DNA of 64,000 nucleotides from Nannocystis pusilla (GCF_026626665.1 NZ_JAPNKE010000002.1:2853204-2917203), one strand, 5' to 3'. Counted from the stretch's first letter, positions 44,703 to 53,422 are shown. The notes: a model not told the origin generated them from the sequence alone. Numbers and translations are program-made.

Positions 44703-45395
44703 ATGCGACACATCGTGTATTTGCCCCTCGGTCTGGCGACGCTCATGGCCTGCGTCGAGCCGGAGAAGCCGTCCGGATTCGGCGTCGGCCTCACCGACAG
44801 CGCCGGACCGCCGCCTGGCGTCACCACGGCCACCCCGACCGCCAGCGCGGGCCCGCCGGTCGCGGGCACCGATACCACCGGCAGCGCCGCCACCGACGCC
44901 GACTCCGAGCCCGTCGCGCCCACCACCGACGTCACCACCACCTCGGGCGCTACCCCGCCCGACCTGCCCGTCGACGACGGCACCACCACGACCACCACCA
45001 CCGGCGCCCCCGAGCCGACCAGCGGCGGCGCCTCGACCACCGCTCCGCCCGCCCCGGTCGGCGAGGGCCAGCTTTGCTTCGAAAGCAACGATTGCCCTGA
45101 CCAGGCCCCCTACTGCGCCCAGGACGATCATCAGTGTCACGACGGCGACGAGGGCGACCCCTGCGACAACGACGGCGACTGCGCCGACTTCACCCCGAGC
45201 TGCGTCCAGGGCGTCTGCTACGACGGCAACGAGGGCGATCCCTGCAAGAACGACCACGACTGCGGCCCCACCTCGCCCGTGTGCATGCTCGGTCAGTGCT
45301 GGGACGGCCAGGAGGGCGACCCCTGCGCCAGCCACAACGACTGCGCGCCCTTCTTCGGCTGCTACGACGGCGCCTGCACCGACGCCAGCCCCTGA
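44703..45395 (+). CDS. Cys-rich surface lipoprotein
   Basis: 230 residues from ATG 44703. Lipoprotein signal MRHIVYLPLGLATLMAC with Cys17; a Thr/Ser/Pro/Gly-rich stalk (about 30-120) follows; then four Cys-rich modules, the last three opening with EGDPC (EGDPCDNDGDC, EGDPCKNDHDC, EGDPCASHNDC), each with about six cysteines. The modules look like disulfide-rich, acidic, Dickkopf/EB-like repeats common in Nannocystaceae outer-surface lipoproteins. Function unknown. The upstream in-frame ATG at 44664 would place Arg/Asp residues before the signal, so 44703 is preferred. The frame is intact. Confidence 0.8.
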   Translation: MRHIVYLPLGLATLMACVEPEKPSGFGVGLTDSAGPPPGVTTATPTASAGPPVAGTDTTGSAATDADSEPVAPTTDVTTTSGATPPDLPVDDGTTTTTTTGAPEPTSGGASTTAPPAPVGEGQLCFESNDCPDQAPYCAQDDHQCHDGDEGDPCDNDGDCADFTPSCVQGVCYDGNEGDPCKNDHDCGPTSPVCMLGQCWDGQEGDPCASHNDCAPFFGCYDGACTDASP

Positions 45396-46060
45396 TCGCC
45401 GTCACCCCCTGTCGCCGACAACCTCGAAGCGTACGCGCCATCCCGAAGCGCTCCTCACCTCCGCCGCGTCGTAGCGCCGGGACCTCGAAGCACCTCACCG
45501 TCACCGACGTGAACGCCACGCGTCGCTCGCTCTCCGCCGCGTCGTAGCGCCGGACCTCGAAGCACTCTGCCGGCGCCGACGTGATCGCCGCGCGTCGCTC
45601 ACCCTCCGCCGCGACTTCGAAGCACCCCGCCGTCGGCGCCCGAAGCACCCCGCCGCTCATCCACTCGCCGAAGCACCCGCCGATCGCCGCAGCCGCTTCG
45701 CACCGTCGGCGGCCCCGAAGCACCCCGCCGATCGCCGCAGCCGCTTCGCACCGTCGGCGGCCCCGAAGCGATCCACGGCAACTACCCGCCCGGCTTCGGA
45801 CCCCCGCGCCCCGGCTGGCGCCTCCCCTCGCGCGGTGGATCCCCGCAGCGCCTCACTGCGAGGACGCGGCCCCTGGGGTCCTCGCCTTCGCGCCCCGCGA
45901 GGCCGGCTGACGCCGCGGCTCCGACCGCCTCGCCAGGCCCGCGCCCGAGGCGCCGCGCGCATCACGATCGCCGGATCGTGCGCGCCACCGACCTCGCGCA
46001 CGCCCTCTCGCCGCTGCTTCGCGTCCCGGCCGGCGGAGCGTCCTGTTAGGCTTGGCGCCC
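45396..46060. repeat. Gap with two tandem-repeat arrays (72-bp and 47-bp units)
   Basis: Units starting CTCCGCCGCGTCGTAGCGCC begin at 45459 and 45532, with a diverged third at 45604 (spacings 73 and 72). Two 47-base units starting CGAAGCACCC occur at 45669 and 45716, nearly identical, with a broken third at 45763. All contain a CGAAGCAC element. No gene is supported on either strand; the open minus-strand frame is just a translation of the repeats. Confidence 0.6.
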
Positions 46061-49000
46061 GTGTCCGCGTTGCGCCCTGCCCGTGCACCTCGCCGCTTGC
46101 GCGGGGCTCTGGCGCTGCTCGGGCTCGTCCTCGCCTGCCTCGTCTGGCGGCCAGCGTGGGCCGCCACGCGCGACCCACGCTGGCGCACCCTCGAGACCGA
46201 CCACTTCTACGTCCACTACTACCAGGGCAACGAGTACGCCGCCGAGAAGGCCGCCATGGTGCTCGAGCGGGCCCACGAGCGGCTCTCGACCAGCCTCTCG
46301 CACTCCCCGTGGCTCAAGACCCACGTCGTCTACCAGGACCACACCGACGCCGCCAACGGCCTCGCCAACACCAGCCCTTACCCGCGGATCGTCGCCTACG
46401 TCACCGCTCCCGACTCGATGTCCGTGCTCGAGGGATACGACGACTGGATCGACATCCTCCTGACCCACGAATACACGCACATCATCCACCTCGACACCAC
46501 GCACGGCGTCCCGCGGCTCATCAACGCCTTGCTCGGGTTCGGGCGCGCCGGCAAGGTCTGGCAGCCCAACGTCATTCAGCCGCGGTGGTTCGTCGAGGGC
46601 CTCGCCAGCCACGAGGAGACGCGGCTCACCAGCCAGGGTCGCGGGCGGCACACCCAGTGGGAGATGTACTTGCGGGCGCCGATCCTCGAGCACGGCTTCA
46701 TCCCGATCGATCGCGTCTCCTCCGGCGCCAACATCTTCCCGCACGGCAGCAGCGTCTACCTCTACGGCCTCTACCTCCTGCGCTACATCAGCAACCGCTA
46801 CGGCGAGGACAAGCTCGCCGAGCTCAACCACGTCTACGGCGGCCAGACCCTCCCGTTTGCCATCAACCGCGCCGTCGAGAAGGTCCTCGGCGTCAGCTGG
46901 GAGAAGCTGTGGGAGGAGTTCGAGCTCGACACCGTGCGCCGCTTCCAGGGCCAGGCGCGCGCGATCCGGGCGCGGGGCATCCGCGAGGGCCGAAGGATCA
47001 CCTTCACCACCTCTGCCCAGGCCTCGGGCAACTTCGTGCGGCACCCGTTCTGGTCGCCCGACGATCGGCACATCTATTACTTCGAGGACGACGGCCACTC
47101 GAACCCCGGCATTCGGCGGATCCGCAGCACCGGCGGGGCGCTCCGCGAGGGCATCGGCATCGGCAAGCAGGGCCAGACCGTCGGCGTCGAGCGGATCGTC
47201 GAGCTGCAGGACGCAGGCTCGGGCTCCTTCGTCGGCGTCTCCGAGGACATGGTCTTCGAGATCTGGGGCGTCCACGACCTGCGCTACTCGTGGACCGACC
47301 TGTGGCGCTGGCGGCCCCCGGCCAAGGGCGCGCGCAACGTCCGGCAGAACCCCGGCGACCTCGAGCAGCTCACCTTCGGCGCTCGCGCCCGCGACCCGCA
47401 CGTCTCGCCCGACGGTCGCACCGTCGTCTTCTCGCGCAACGACTCGGCCCAGGCGCGCCTCGCCTTCCTCGACATCGAGACCAAGGAGGTCACCGAGGTC
47501 GCGCCGATGGAGCGGATCCAGATCGTCACGGGTCCGCGGTGGTCCGCCGACGGCAAGAAGGTCGCCTACTCCGCCTTCCGCGAGGGCGGCATGCGCGACA
47601 TCTACATCTACGACCGCGAGTCGCAGACCACCGTGCGGGCCACCGCCGACCGCTTCCTCGACAGCGAGCCGAGCTGGACCCCCGACGGCAAGTACGTCCT
47701 CTTCAACAGCGACCGCGACGGCGTCTTCAACATCTACGCCTACGAGGTCGCCAACGCCCGCGTCCACCAGGTCACCAACGTCCTCGGCGGCGCCTTCGAG
47801 CCGGTCGTCAGCCACGACGGCAAGCGCCTGGTCTACCTCGGCTTCACCGCCCACGGATATGACCTTTGGGTCATGAAGCTCGACCCTGCCGAGTTCTTCG
47901 AGCCCATGCCGGTGCAAGATCCGCTGCCGACCATCGACGATCCCACCCCGGACGAGGTCGGCGATCGCGGCCGGCCCGTCAGCCTCAAGAGCCAGCGCTA
48001 CAAGGCCTACCGCACCTTCTTCCCGCGCACGATCTTCCCCTCCGCCCTGGCCTCTGCCACCTCCGGCAGCTTCGGCACCGAGATCGGCGCCTCGATCGGC
48101 GTCAGCGACGTCCTGCAGTTCCACAGCCTCTCGATCAACGGCGGCTACAACACCGCCTTCCGCGCCCCCAGCGGCTCGATCGTCTACGAGTGGTCGCGCC
48201 TCCTGCCCACCTTCCGCGTGCTCGTCAGCCGCGACTACGCTCGCCGCGGCAGCTTCGAGCGCTACGAGTACGGCCCGCCCGACGACCTCGCCCCCGGCGC
48301 CTCGCCCCCGTCTTACCTGCAGCGCGGCTACGACGAGCGGATCACCACCGCGCGCGGCTCCATCAGCGTCCCGGTCGTGCGCCACCCGGTGCACAACGCC
48401 AACGCCAGCATCAGCTACGCGTACACCCACTACGCCAACGTCAACAACGCCCCCGCGGTCGACCCCAACGCCCCGTCCTCCACGCTGCCCGACCTCGGCG
48501 GCCTCGGCTCCGTCGCCTTCGGCCTCGACTACGACAGCCGCCGCGGCACCCGCTACGCCTACGGCAACGAGACCGGGCGCGCCGCCAGCATCACCGTCAA
48601 CCTCATCGACCCGCACCTCGGCGGCCGCTACTCCGACATCTGGCTCACCGGCCGCTACGTCGAGATGCTGCGCATGCCGTGGCGCGGCCACCAGGTGCTC
48701 GGCATCTCGCTCGAGGGCGGCGCCTCGGCCGGCACGCTCGGACGGCGCTCGCCGTTTTACATCGGCGGCACCTCGCAGCAGAACGAGGTCCTGCGCAGCT
48801 TCCTCCTCCGCGCCCCCTACGGCGACTGGGGCAACCTGCGCGGCTATCGCCCGTTCGCGTTCCCTGGCCGCTACTACGGCGTGCTCAACGTCGAGTACCG
48901 GATCCCGCTCGCCGACGTCGAGCGCGGCCTCGGCACCCTGCCCGGCTTCCTGCGCCGCCTCACCCTCGTCCCCTTCATGGACCTCGGCGCCGCCTGGGGC

Positions 49001-49177
49001 GCGAACGGCGAGAAGTTCACCCGCCAGATGCTGAAGTGGGGCGTCGGCGCCAGCTTCGTCGCCAGCTTCAAGCTCGGCTACGGCGACGCCATCGACCTCA
49101 TGCTGCAGTACGCCCGCGGCTTCGACGACGAGTTCGGCCTCAACTACTTCCGCGCCGCCGTCGCCCGCAGCTTCTGA
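46061..49177 (+). CDS. Peptidase-MA / TolB-propeller / outer-membrane beta-barrel fusion
   Basis: 1,038 residues from GTG 46061. A Sec signal (ALALLGLVLACLVWRPAWA) is followed by a gluzincin metallopeptidase domain with HEYTH at 136-140 and the third zinc ligand in WFVEGLASHEE (Glu179). Next is a six-bladed-propeller-like region of TolB/WD40-PD40 repeats (HPFWSPDDRHIYYF, PHVSPDGRTVVFSR, PRWSADGKKVAYSA, PSWTPDGKYVLFNS, PVVSHDGKRLVYL). The last about 350 residues are strand-rich with alternating aromatics and end in Phe, as expected of an Omp85/BamA-like beta-barrel (LTLVPFMDLGAAWG near the end). It is thus probably an outer-membrane protein with a periplasmic protease-propeller arm. TTG 46052 is an alternative start. 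The frame is intact. Confidence 0.85.
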   Translation: MSALRPARAPRRLRGALALLGLVLACLVWRPAWAATRDPRWRTLETDHFYVHYYQGNEYAAEKAAMVLERAHERLSTSLSHSPWLKTHVVYQDHTDAANGLANTSPYPRIVAYVTAPDSMSVLEGYDDWIDILLTHEYTHIIHLDTTHGVPRLINALLGFGRAGKVWQPNVIQPRWFVEGLASHEETRLTSQGRGRHTQWEMYLRAPILEHGFIPIDRVSSGANIFPHGSSVYLYGLYLLRYISNRYGEDKLAELNHVYGGQTLPFAINRAVEKVLGVSWEKLWEEFELDTVRRFQGQARAIRARGIREGRRITFTTSAQASGNFVRHPFWSPDDRHIYYFEDDGHSNPGIRRIRSTGGALREGIGIGKQGQTVGVERIVELQDAGSGSFVGVSEDMVFEIWGVHDLRYSWTDLWRWRPPAKGARNVRQNPGDLEQLTFGARARDPHVSPDGRTVVFSRNDSAQARLAFLDIETKEVTEVAPMERIQIVTGPRWSADGKKVAYSAFREGGMRDIYIYDRESQTTVRATADRFLDSEPSWTPDGKYVLFNSDRDGVFNIYAYEVANARVHQVTNVLGGAFEPVVSHDGKRLVYLGFTAHGYDLWVMKLDPAEFFEPMPVQDPLPTIDDPTPDEVGDRGRPVSLKSQRYKAYRTFFPRTIFPSALASATSGSFGTEIGASIGVSDVLQFHSLSINGGYNTAFRAPSGSIVYEWSRLLPTFRVLVSRDYARRGSFERYEYGPPDDLAPGASPPSYLQRGYDERITTARGSISVPVVRHPVHNANASISYAYTHYANVNNAPAVDPNAPSSTLPDLGGLGSVAFGLDYDSRRGTRYAYGNETGRAASITVNLIDPHLGGRYSDIWLTGRYVEMLRMPWRGHQVLGISLEGGASAGTLGRRSPFYIGGTSQQNEVLRSFLLRAPYGDWGNLRGYRPFAFPGRYYGVLNVEYRIPLADVERGLGTLPGFLRRLTLVPFMDLGAAWGANGEKFTRQMLKWGVGASFVASFKLGYGDAIDLMLQYARGFDDEFGLNYFRAAVARSF

Positions 49178-49644
49178 GCCCGCGCACCGCGTCGCCGTCG
49201 CCGCAGCTTCGGAGCCCGCGCAACGCGTCGCCGTCGCCGCAGCTTCGGAGCCCGCGCCACGCGTCGCCGTCGCCCGCAAGCTTCGGACCCCGCGCACGCA
49301 TGTCCTATCGGGCATGCTCGAAAAGACATGTCCTCTCGACAAGCCGATGCGCCCTCACACGCCGGGCCGTCGCGAGCACCTCACCGCACCTCGCGGCCTG
49401 CCACCGCGTGCATCACAGCCACCGCGCGGATCGGCGCGGCCGTTCGACACCGCCGGACCCGCCGCGCCGCCGCTCCATGCCGCGAGGAGAGCACCGCGCC
49501 GGGCGGCGAAGCGGACGACCCGCGCCGATCCTCGGCCTGCACGGCGCCGGCGCCAGCGGCCGGCCCGCCGCGCCGCGAATTAGCCGGGGTCACTTGCCGG
49601 GAAAGCGGCCTTTTCCACCGTAGTGGCCGCATAGGAGGTGAGCC
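49178..49644. repeat. Gap with tandem copies of the upstream gene's 3' end, plus palindromic sites
   Basis: A 36-base unit beginning GCAGCTTCnGAGCCCGCGC starts at 49167 (containing the TGA of the upstream gene), 49203, 49239 and 49276 (last partial). Palindromic sites GCATGTCC (49301), GGGCATGCTCG and AGACATGTCC follow at 49300-49335. Near 49608-49632 GCGGCC...GGCCGC can form a hairpin just ahead of the next Shine-Dalgarno. No gene is seen. Confidence 0.65.
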
Positions 49645-50073
49645 GTGAATCAGAGTGACGCCAAGCGCATCGCCGCGGATGCCGTTGACTGTCCGACGGC
49701 GCGACCCATCCCGTCGGCTTACGCTGCCAACGTGCAGGACGGCGAGCTCTACCGCGTGTACGAAGGCACCCGCGTCGGCGACTGGTGGTGGGTCGTGCTC
49801 CCGTCCGACGTCCCGAACCAGCGGCCCATCGACGACGCGATGCTGGGCTTCACCTGCCGCATGGAGAAGCACGACGACCTCCACTGGCGCGTGCAGGTCC
49901 AGGCCCACTTCCGCGACGGCGGCTCACGACCCGGCAGCGCGGTCGCCCTGCTCATCTACCGCGGCAGCGCCGAGACCCGCGCCGCCGCGAGCTCCAGGGG
50001 ACATGTCGCTTCGGGCATGTCCGTGGCCCCGACGCTGCAACGCGAGCGCGCGTCGACGACGCGGCGAGACTGA
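49645..50073 (+). CDS. Small hypothetical protein with a repeat-derived C-terminal extension
   Basis: GTG 49645 has a near-ideal Shine-Dalgarno, AGGAGGTG, at 49633-49640. 142 residues: MNQSDAKRIAADAVDCPTAR, then a compact beta-rich part (GDWWWVVLPSDVPNQRP, HWRVQVQAHFRDG). The last about 35 residues (SSRGHVASGMSVAPTLQR onward) are encoded by palindromic-family sequence GGACATGTCGCTTCGGGCAT and look appended. Function unknown, no signal peptide or membrane helix. A hairpin lies just before the ribosome-binding site and could control translation. Confidence 0.6.
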   Translation: MNQSDAKRIAADAVDCPTARPIPSAYAANVQDGELYRVYEGTRVGDWWWVVLPSDVPNQRPIDDAMLGFTCRMEKHDDLHWRVQVQAHFRDGGSRPGSAVALLIYRGSAETRAAASSRGHVASGMSVAPTLQRERASTTRRD

Positions 50074-50152
50074 CACCGATGTCGACCCCGCAAACGCGAG
50101 CGACCTCCGTCGCGGAGCCGCGAGGAGGTCGCTTCGGGCGGAGGAACTTTCA

Positions 50153-50198
50153 AGCCACTTTCCGGACTCGAACCGGAGACCTACTGATCAAGAATCAG
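50153..50198 (-). other. Truncated tRNA remnant (3' half), possible attachment site
   Basis: The minus strand has an anticodon arm CTGATTCTTGATCAG (anticodon CTT), variable region, T-arm CCGGTTCGAGTCCGG and acceptor 3' strand AAGTGGC plus T. The last 30 bases are identical to the tRNA-Thr at 51556-51631, but the 5' acceptor strand and D-arm are missing. A 3' tRNA fragment in direct orientation to a complete tRNA 1.4 kb away is the usual mark of site-specific integration, though no integrase gene is seen between. Confidence 0.65.
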
Positions 50199-50520
50199 CC
50201 CGGCGCACCGCCCCGCCGCCCGTCGCCGCGAACACCAGCAGCACGGACCCGGCCCCGCCCGCGGGACGTGTGCCGACCAGCGCGCCGGCTGCGGCGATCG
50301 GCTTGCTGCCCACGCCGCCGCTGGCCTGCGTGGCCGGGAGAAGCCGTCGTCGTCCGCCCTGTGCCGGCCTTGATCGTCACGCCGGTGCTCGTGCCGCTGA
50401 ACGCGAGCGCGGTCGTCATCGTGATCGCCACGCCGATGACGACCGCACCGACGGGCAGGTCGCCGCGAGCGCGCCTCTCTTCAGCTGCGCAGTGGTGAAA
50501 GGGATCGAGACGGGCTTCAT
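50188..50520 (-). pseudogene. Broken small membrane-protein gene
   Basis: From ATG 50520, MKPVSIPFTTAQLKRGALAA runs in one frame; LPVGAVVIGVAITMTTALAF (a membrane helix) continues in a second; and ASGGVGSKPIAAAGALVGTR in the original frame runs to TGA at 50188-50190, inside the tRNA remnant. The joins imply one missing base near 50460 and one extra near 50325. The product would be a one- or two-helix membrane protein of about 110 residues, unknown family. The frame changes plus the stop in the tRNA fragment suggest a damaged gene. An alternative start at 50565 adds MATHYDAQGFRGKVR. Confidence 0.4.
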
Positions 50521-50660
50521 GCGCACCTTCCCTCGAAACCCTTGCGCGTCGTAATGGGTCGCCATGCGGCAGCCCTGTACCCCGCCGGAGACCTCGCGCG
50601 AGACTCGTCGACGCGCCGCCGGCTTGGGTTCGCGCAGCTCCCGGCATACCATCCGCCAGG

Positions 50661-51098
50661 ATGAATCCACGAATCTCCCACGCCCTCTCGCGGATCTCGA
50701 ACACCTACGACGACGACGACGCGACCAGCGGCGTCGAGGAGCTCGTGCGCCACGGCAGGGAGTCGGTCGGGCCGCTCGCCGGGCTGCTGACCTTCGCCGC
50801 CCTGACCGAAGCGAATGCCAATTGCGACACCGGCGAACGCGTCTACTACCTGCTCAAGGCGCTGCGCCTGATCGGCGATCCTGCCGCGCTCGAGCCGGCG
50901 CTGCGCTTCTACGTCGAGATCGACGACGCCGTCACGCGAACCGGACGGACCCATGATGAGCGGCATCTGATCCAGGTGATCGGGTTCGCGAAGGCACTCG
51001 CGCCGGAGCGAGCCGCGTCGCTGCCCACGTTGACCTACGACGACGTCTCGGACAGACGCGACGAAGCCCGGTCGGCCGTTGACGCGCTGCTCGCCTGA
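50661..51098 (+). CDS. Small HEAT-like helical protein, hypothetical
   Basis: 145 residues from ATG 50661, with AGGATG-type context. All-helical, with HEAT-repeat-like rhythm: GVEELVRHGRESVGPLAGLL, RVYYLLKALRLIGDPAALEP, QVIGFAKALAPERAASLPTL. No signal peptide or membrane helix. Function unknown; similar proteins are often immunity or regulatory scaffolds but nothing here proves it. It lies between the tRNA remnant and the intact tRNA-Thr, so it may be cargo of a former mobile segment. The frame is intact. Confidence 0.55.
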   Translation: MNPRISHALSRISNTYDDDDATSGVEELVRHGRESVGPLAGLLTFAALTEANANCDTGERVYYLLKALRLIGDPAALEPALRFYVEIDDAVTRTGRTHDERHLIQVIGFAKALAPERAASLPTLTYDDVSDRRDEARSAVDALLA

Positions 51099-51555
51099 GT
51101 CATACGAGCCCGCGCTTGCCCGAGGAGTTCGTCGACTCTGACGGCCAGCCCGCGAGAGCGACCAAGAAGCGCGGCGTGTTCGATCGCGGCGTAGAGCACG
51201 TCCAGCCGCAGCCCCCGATCGCGCTCAGGATTGACCCTCCGAGTTCACGTTGCGGGGCGCGGCGCAGATGTCGGCGCCGTACCGCCGATAGTCGCGCATC
51301 GTCGTTCGCGCGACCTCGTGAGAATAAGCTCAGGTAAGACGGGGCAAACTGACCGAGAGTCGGTCCTTGCACGGAGACCCTGGACGAGTGTCCGGCGACC
51401 CCATATCTCCGAAAGTCGTGAAATCTCGCAAAGAAGCCCCGTTTCCACCGGCATAGACGCGGTTTAGCGCGTTCTGCCAGGGTGGAAACGGGGTCCTTGC
51501 TCCCCTTTGAGAGGGGAACCCTCCCTTGCGGGAGGGGTCAGAACTCGCCTCAGCT
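51099..51555. other. 457-base gap with three strong hairpins next to the tRNA
   Basis: No gene supported. At 51437-51537 three hairpins follow one another: CCCCGTTTCCACC (51437-51449) pairing with GGTGGAAACGGGG (51481-51493) and enclosing ACGCG/CGCGT; a TCCCC/GGGGA stem (51500-51516); and CCCTCCC TTGC GGGAGGG (51520-51537). They are immediately downstream of the minus-strand tRNA-Thr and so may end its transcript. Confidence 0.55.
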
Positions 51556-51631
51556 TGGAGCCACTTTCCGGACTCGAACCGGAGACCTGCTGATTACGAA
51601 TCAGCTGCTCTACCAACTGAGCTAAAGTGGC
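51556..51631 (-). tRNA. tRNA-Thr(CGT)
   Basis: A perfect 76-base cloverleaf on the minus strand. Acceptor GCCACTT/AAGTGGC with discriminator T and encoded CCA; D-arm GCTC...GAGC; anticodon stem GCTGA/TCAGC with loop TTCGTAA, anticodon CGT, reading ACG (Thr); T-arm CCGG/TTCGAGT/CCGG. Two partial copies of it occur in the window (50153-50198 and 42371-42397). Confidence 0.95.
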
Positions 51632-51769
51632 GCACCTGGACCGGGTTGGCGCTGGCCAACGCGGCCTCTCCCGCCTGGGGGGCGGGCGCGGAGCATCCTC
51701 GAAGGGGTCCTGGCGGTCAAGGAATTTCTTTCGCCCCGACGCTCCGACAGGCGCCGCGAGCGCCCCTCC

Positions 51770-52181
51770 TCGCGCTCGCCCTCGCGCCAGCCCGAGCCCC
51801 CGGACTGCCCTGCACGATCGCAATACGCCCCGCTCAGGCAAGCCAGCGCGGCGTCCGCATCCGACTCGGACGGTCGCGCGCGGCGGGACCGACGCCGCCA
51901 GCGTCCCCCGATGAGTCGTTCCACCGCTGCCGATCTCCCCGCCCTCGGGAGCGGCGATCTCCAAGGGCGAGCGCCCAGCCGTCCGCCGTCGCCGTGACGG
52001 TCGCCTCGGATGTCATGTCTGGCCGCTGGCGCGGAACCTGCTGATAGAAAAGCAGCAGCTCGCGCACCTCGGCGGCCGACGGACAGGACGGTGGGGCCTG
52101 CCATTCCAACACCGGCGCCGCCGCTGGTTCGGTCACCAGCGCCGCGAGGAGCATGCCGATCACCCCCGTGGGATAGTGCAT
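51770..52181 (-). pseudogene. Decayed exported protein
   Basis: ATG 52181 gives MHYPTGVIGMLLAALVTEPA, a plausible signal peptide, then PVLEWQAPPSCPSAAEVREL and ATVTATADGWALAL, typical of small periplasmic proteins in this lineage. Near 51965 the frame breaks: LEIAAPEGGE continues in one frame and RWNDSSGDAGG in another, and no single continuation is convincing. The left end is arbitrary. A stretch CCTGCTGATAGAAAAGCAGC near 52038 resembles a tRNA anticodon arm, as elsewhere in the window. Likely a pseudogene. Confidence 0.4.
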
Positions 52182-52395
52182 CGCTCCCGGGCCATGCAAC
52201 CTCGCCGACCTGCGGTCGCTCGGCAGTCACGAACACGTGGGCTGCTCGCGGGGCGGCCCAGCTCTCCGGGCGCCGCTCCCGGGTCATCTCGACCTTCGCG
52301 CCGGGAGCCGATCGGCTTTCCAGGCGCGAGGAGGCACGCTGCCGCCGCGTGGCGGAGAACGAGCGAGGACGGGCGAAATCATCGGGCGCGACGCA

Positions 52396-52826
52396 TCAAG
52401 TCGGCGGCGGCTCGGGGCACGCACCGGGCGAGTAACCGACGACCGCATGATCGCTGCAAGCCACGCACTTGTTCGAGTACGACTTGCGCGCCCCGTCGGA
52501 CAGCTTGCCGCAGACCGGGCTGTACTCGCGCGTGCACATGCTCGAGCGCGTCGTGCACTCGACGAACACCGTCGTGGAGTCGCCCGACGCGGGCGGATTC
52601 GTCGGCGAGGCCGGATCGCCGGCCGTCGCGGCCACGGGCGTGGTCTCGGGCGTCGCCTCGACCGGCGCCTGCGCGCCTCCACCCCCGCGCCTGCGGTCCC
52701 CGCCGGGTCGGCGACGGGCCCGGGCACGCCGGAGCCGGCTCCCGAGGTGTCCTTGCAGCCCCCAGCGAACAGAACCGTGGTGCCGAACGCGAGGGTGAGG
52801 GTGCGAAGTAGGGCCTGCTGGATCAT
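52396..52826 (-). CDS. Lipoprotein with C-terminal Kazal-like Cys domain, one frameshift
   Basis: ATG 52826 gives a lipoprotein signal MIQQALLRTLTLAFGTTVLF then AGGC (Cys24). A Gly/Ala/Pro/Thr linker follows. Near 52683 one G is missing from a G-run, joining GTAGAG to GGAQAPVEATPETTPVAATA in the next frame. The C-terminus CTREYSPVCGKLSDGARKSY...NKCVACSD..VVGYSPGACP has the Kazal-type pattern (CxxEYxPVCG...YxNxCxA), suggesting a protease-inhibitor-like disulfide domain on a lipid anchor. About 143 residues once restored. The 3' end is defined by PEPPPT and stop. Confidence 0.7.
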
Positions 52827-52960
52827 GGGGCTCTCCTGACGCCGCATCGGTAGCACGCCTCGGCGAGCCGCGCATCCGGCTACTGCCCGCTTGCAGATCG
52901 CACGAGCATGGCGGACGCTGATGCGGTCGAGACTTCTGCCCTTCTCCACGGGAGCTGTTC

Positions 52961-53422
52961 ATGCGCCGCGCGTTGTGCCTGTGTTCGCTCGCTGCCCTCG
53001 TCGCGCTCGCCCCGACCACCGCGACCGCGAAGCTCCGCTCCTGTCGCTTGCCGGTGCGCTCGGCCGCGGCCGGCACGCCCTGTCAGGACCCCGGCACGAC
53101 CGACCTCGCCGTGCAGTACCCGCGACCGCGCGGCCTCAAGTCGCTGATCGTCGGCGCCAGCCTGTTCGCCTTCGGGATCCCCACCACCATCATCGGCGCC
53201 CTCCTCGTCATGAACCCGCAGCCCGTCCCCGAGGGCCCGGCCCCCGGAGGCCCTTACGCCGGCCTCCACTTCCTCATCCCCGGCGCCCTGATGATGCTCG
53301 TCGGCATGCCGCTCACCGCCGTCGGCGCGGTCCGCTACGAGCGCTTCACTCGCGACCGCGACAACTGGACCGCCCGCGTCCGCGTCAAGCCGGCCGCCGG
53401 CGGCCTCGCGCTGCAGTTCTAG
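52961..53422 (+). CDS. Small exported or membrane protein, hypothetical
   Basis: 153 residues from ATG 52961. A signal peptide (MRRALCLCSLAALVALAPTT, cleavage after ATA) precedes a short mature region with one Cys pair, then two transmembrane helices (SLIVGASLFAFGIPTTIIGALL and LIPGALMMLVGMPLTAVGAV) and a charged C-terminus ending GGLALQF. Function unknown. Copies of its 3' coding sequence recur in the following non-coding repeats. Confidence 0.6.
   Translation: MRRALCLCSLAALVALAPTTATAKLRSCRLPVRSAAAGTPCQDPGTTDLAVQYPRPRGLKSLIVGASLFAFGIPTTIIGALLVMNPQPVPEGPAPGGPYAGLHFLIPGALMMLVGMPLTAVGAVRYERFTRDRDNWTARVRVKPAAGGLALQF

Noticed and set aside
46046..49342. A 1,098-codon open frame antisense to the barrel protein
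   Set aside because: Low-complexity Val/Glu/Asp/Ala-rich translation; the sense strand encodes recognised domains.
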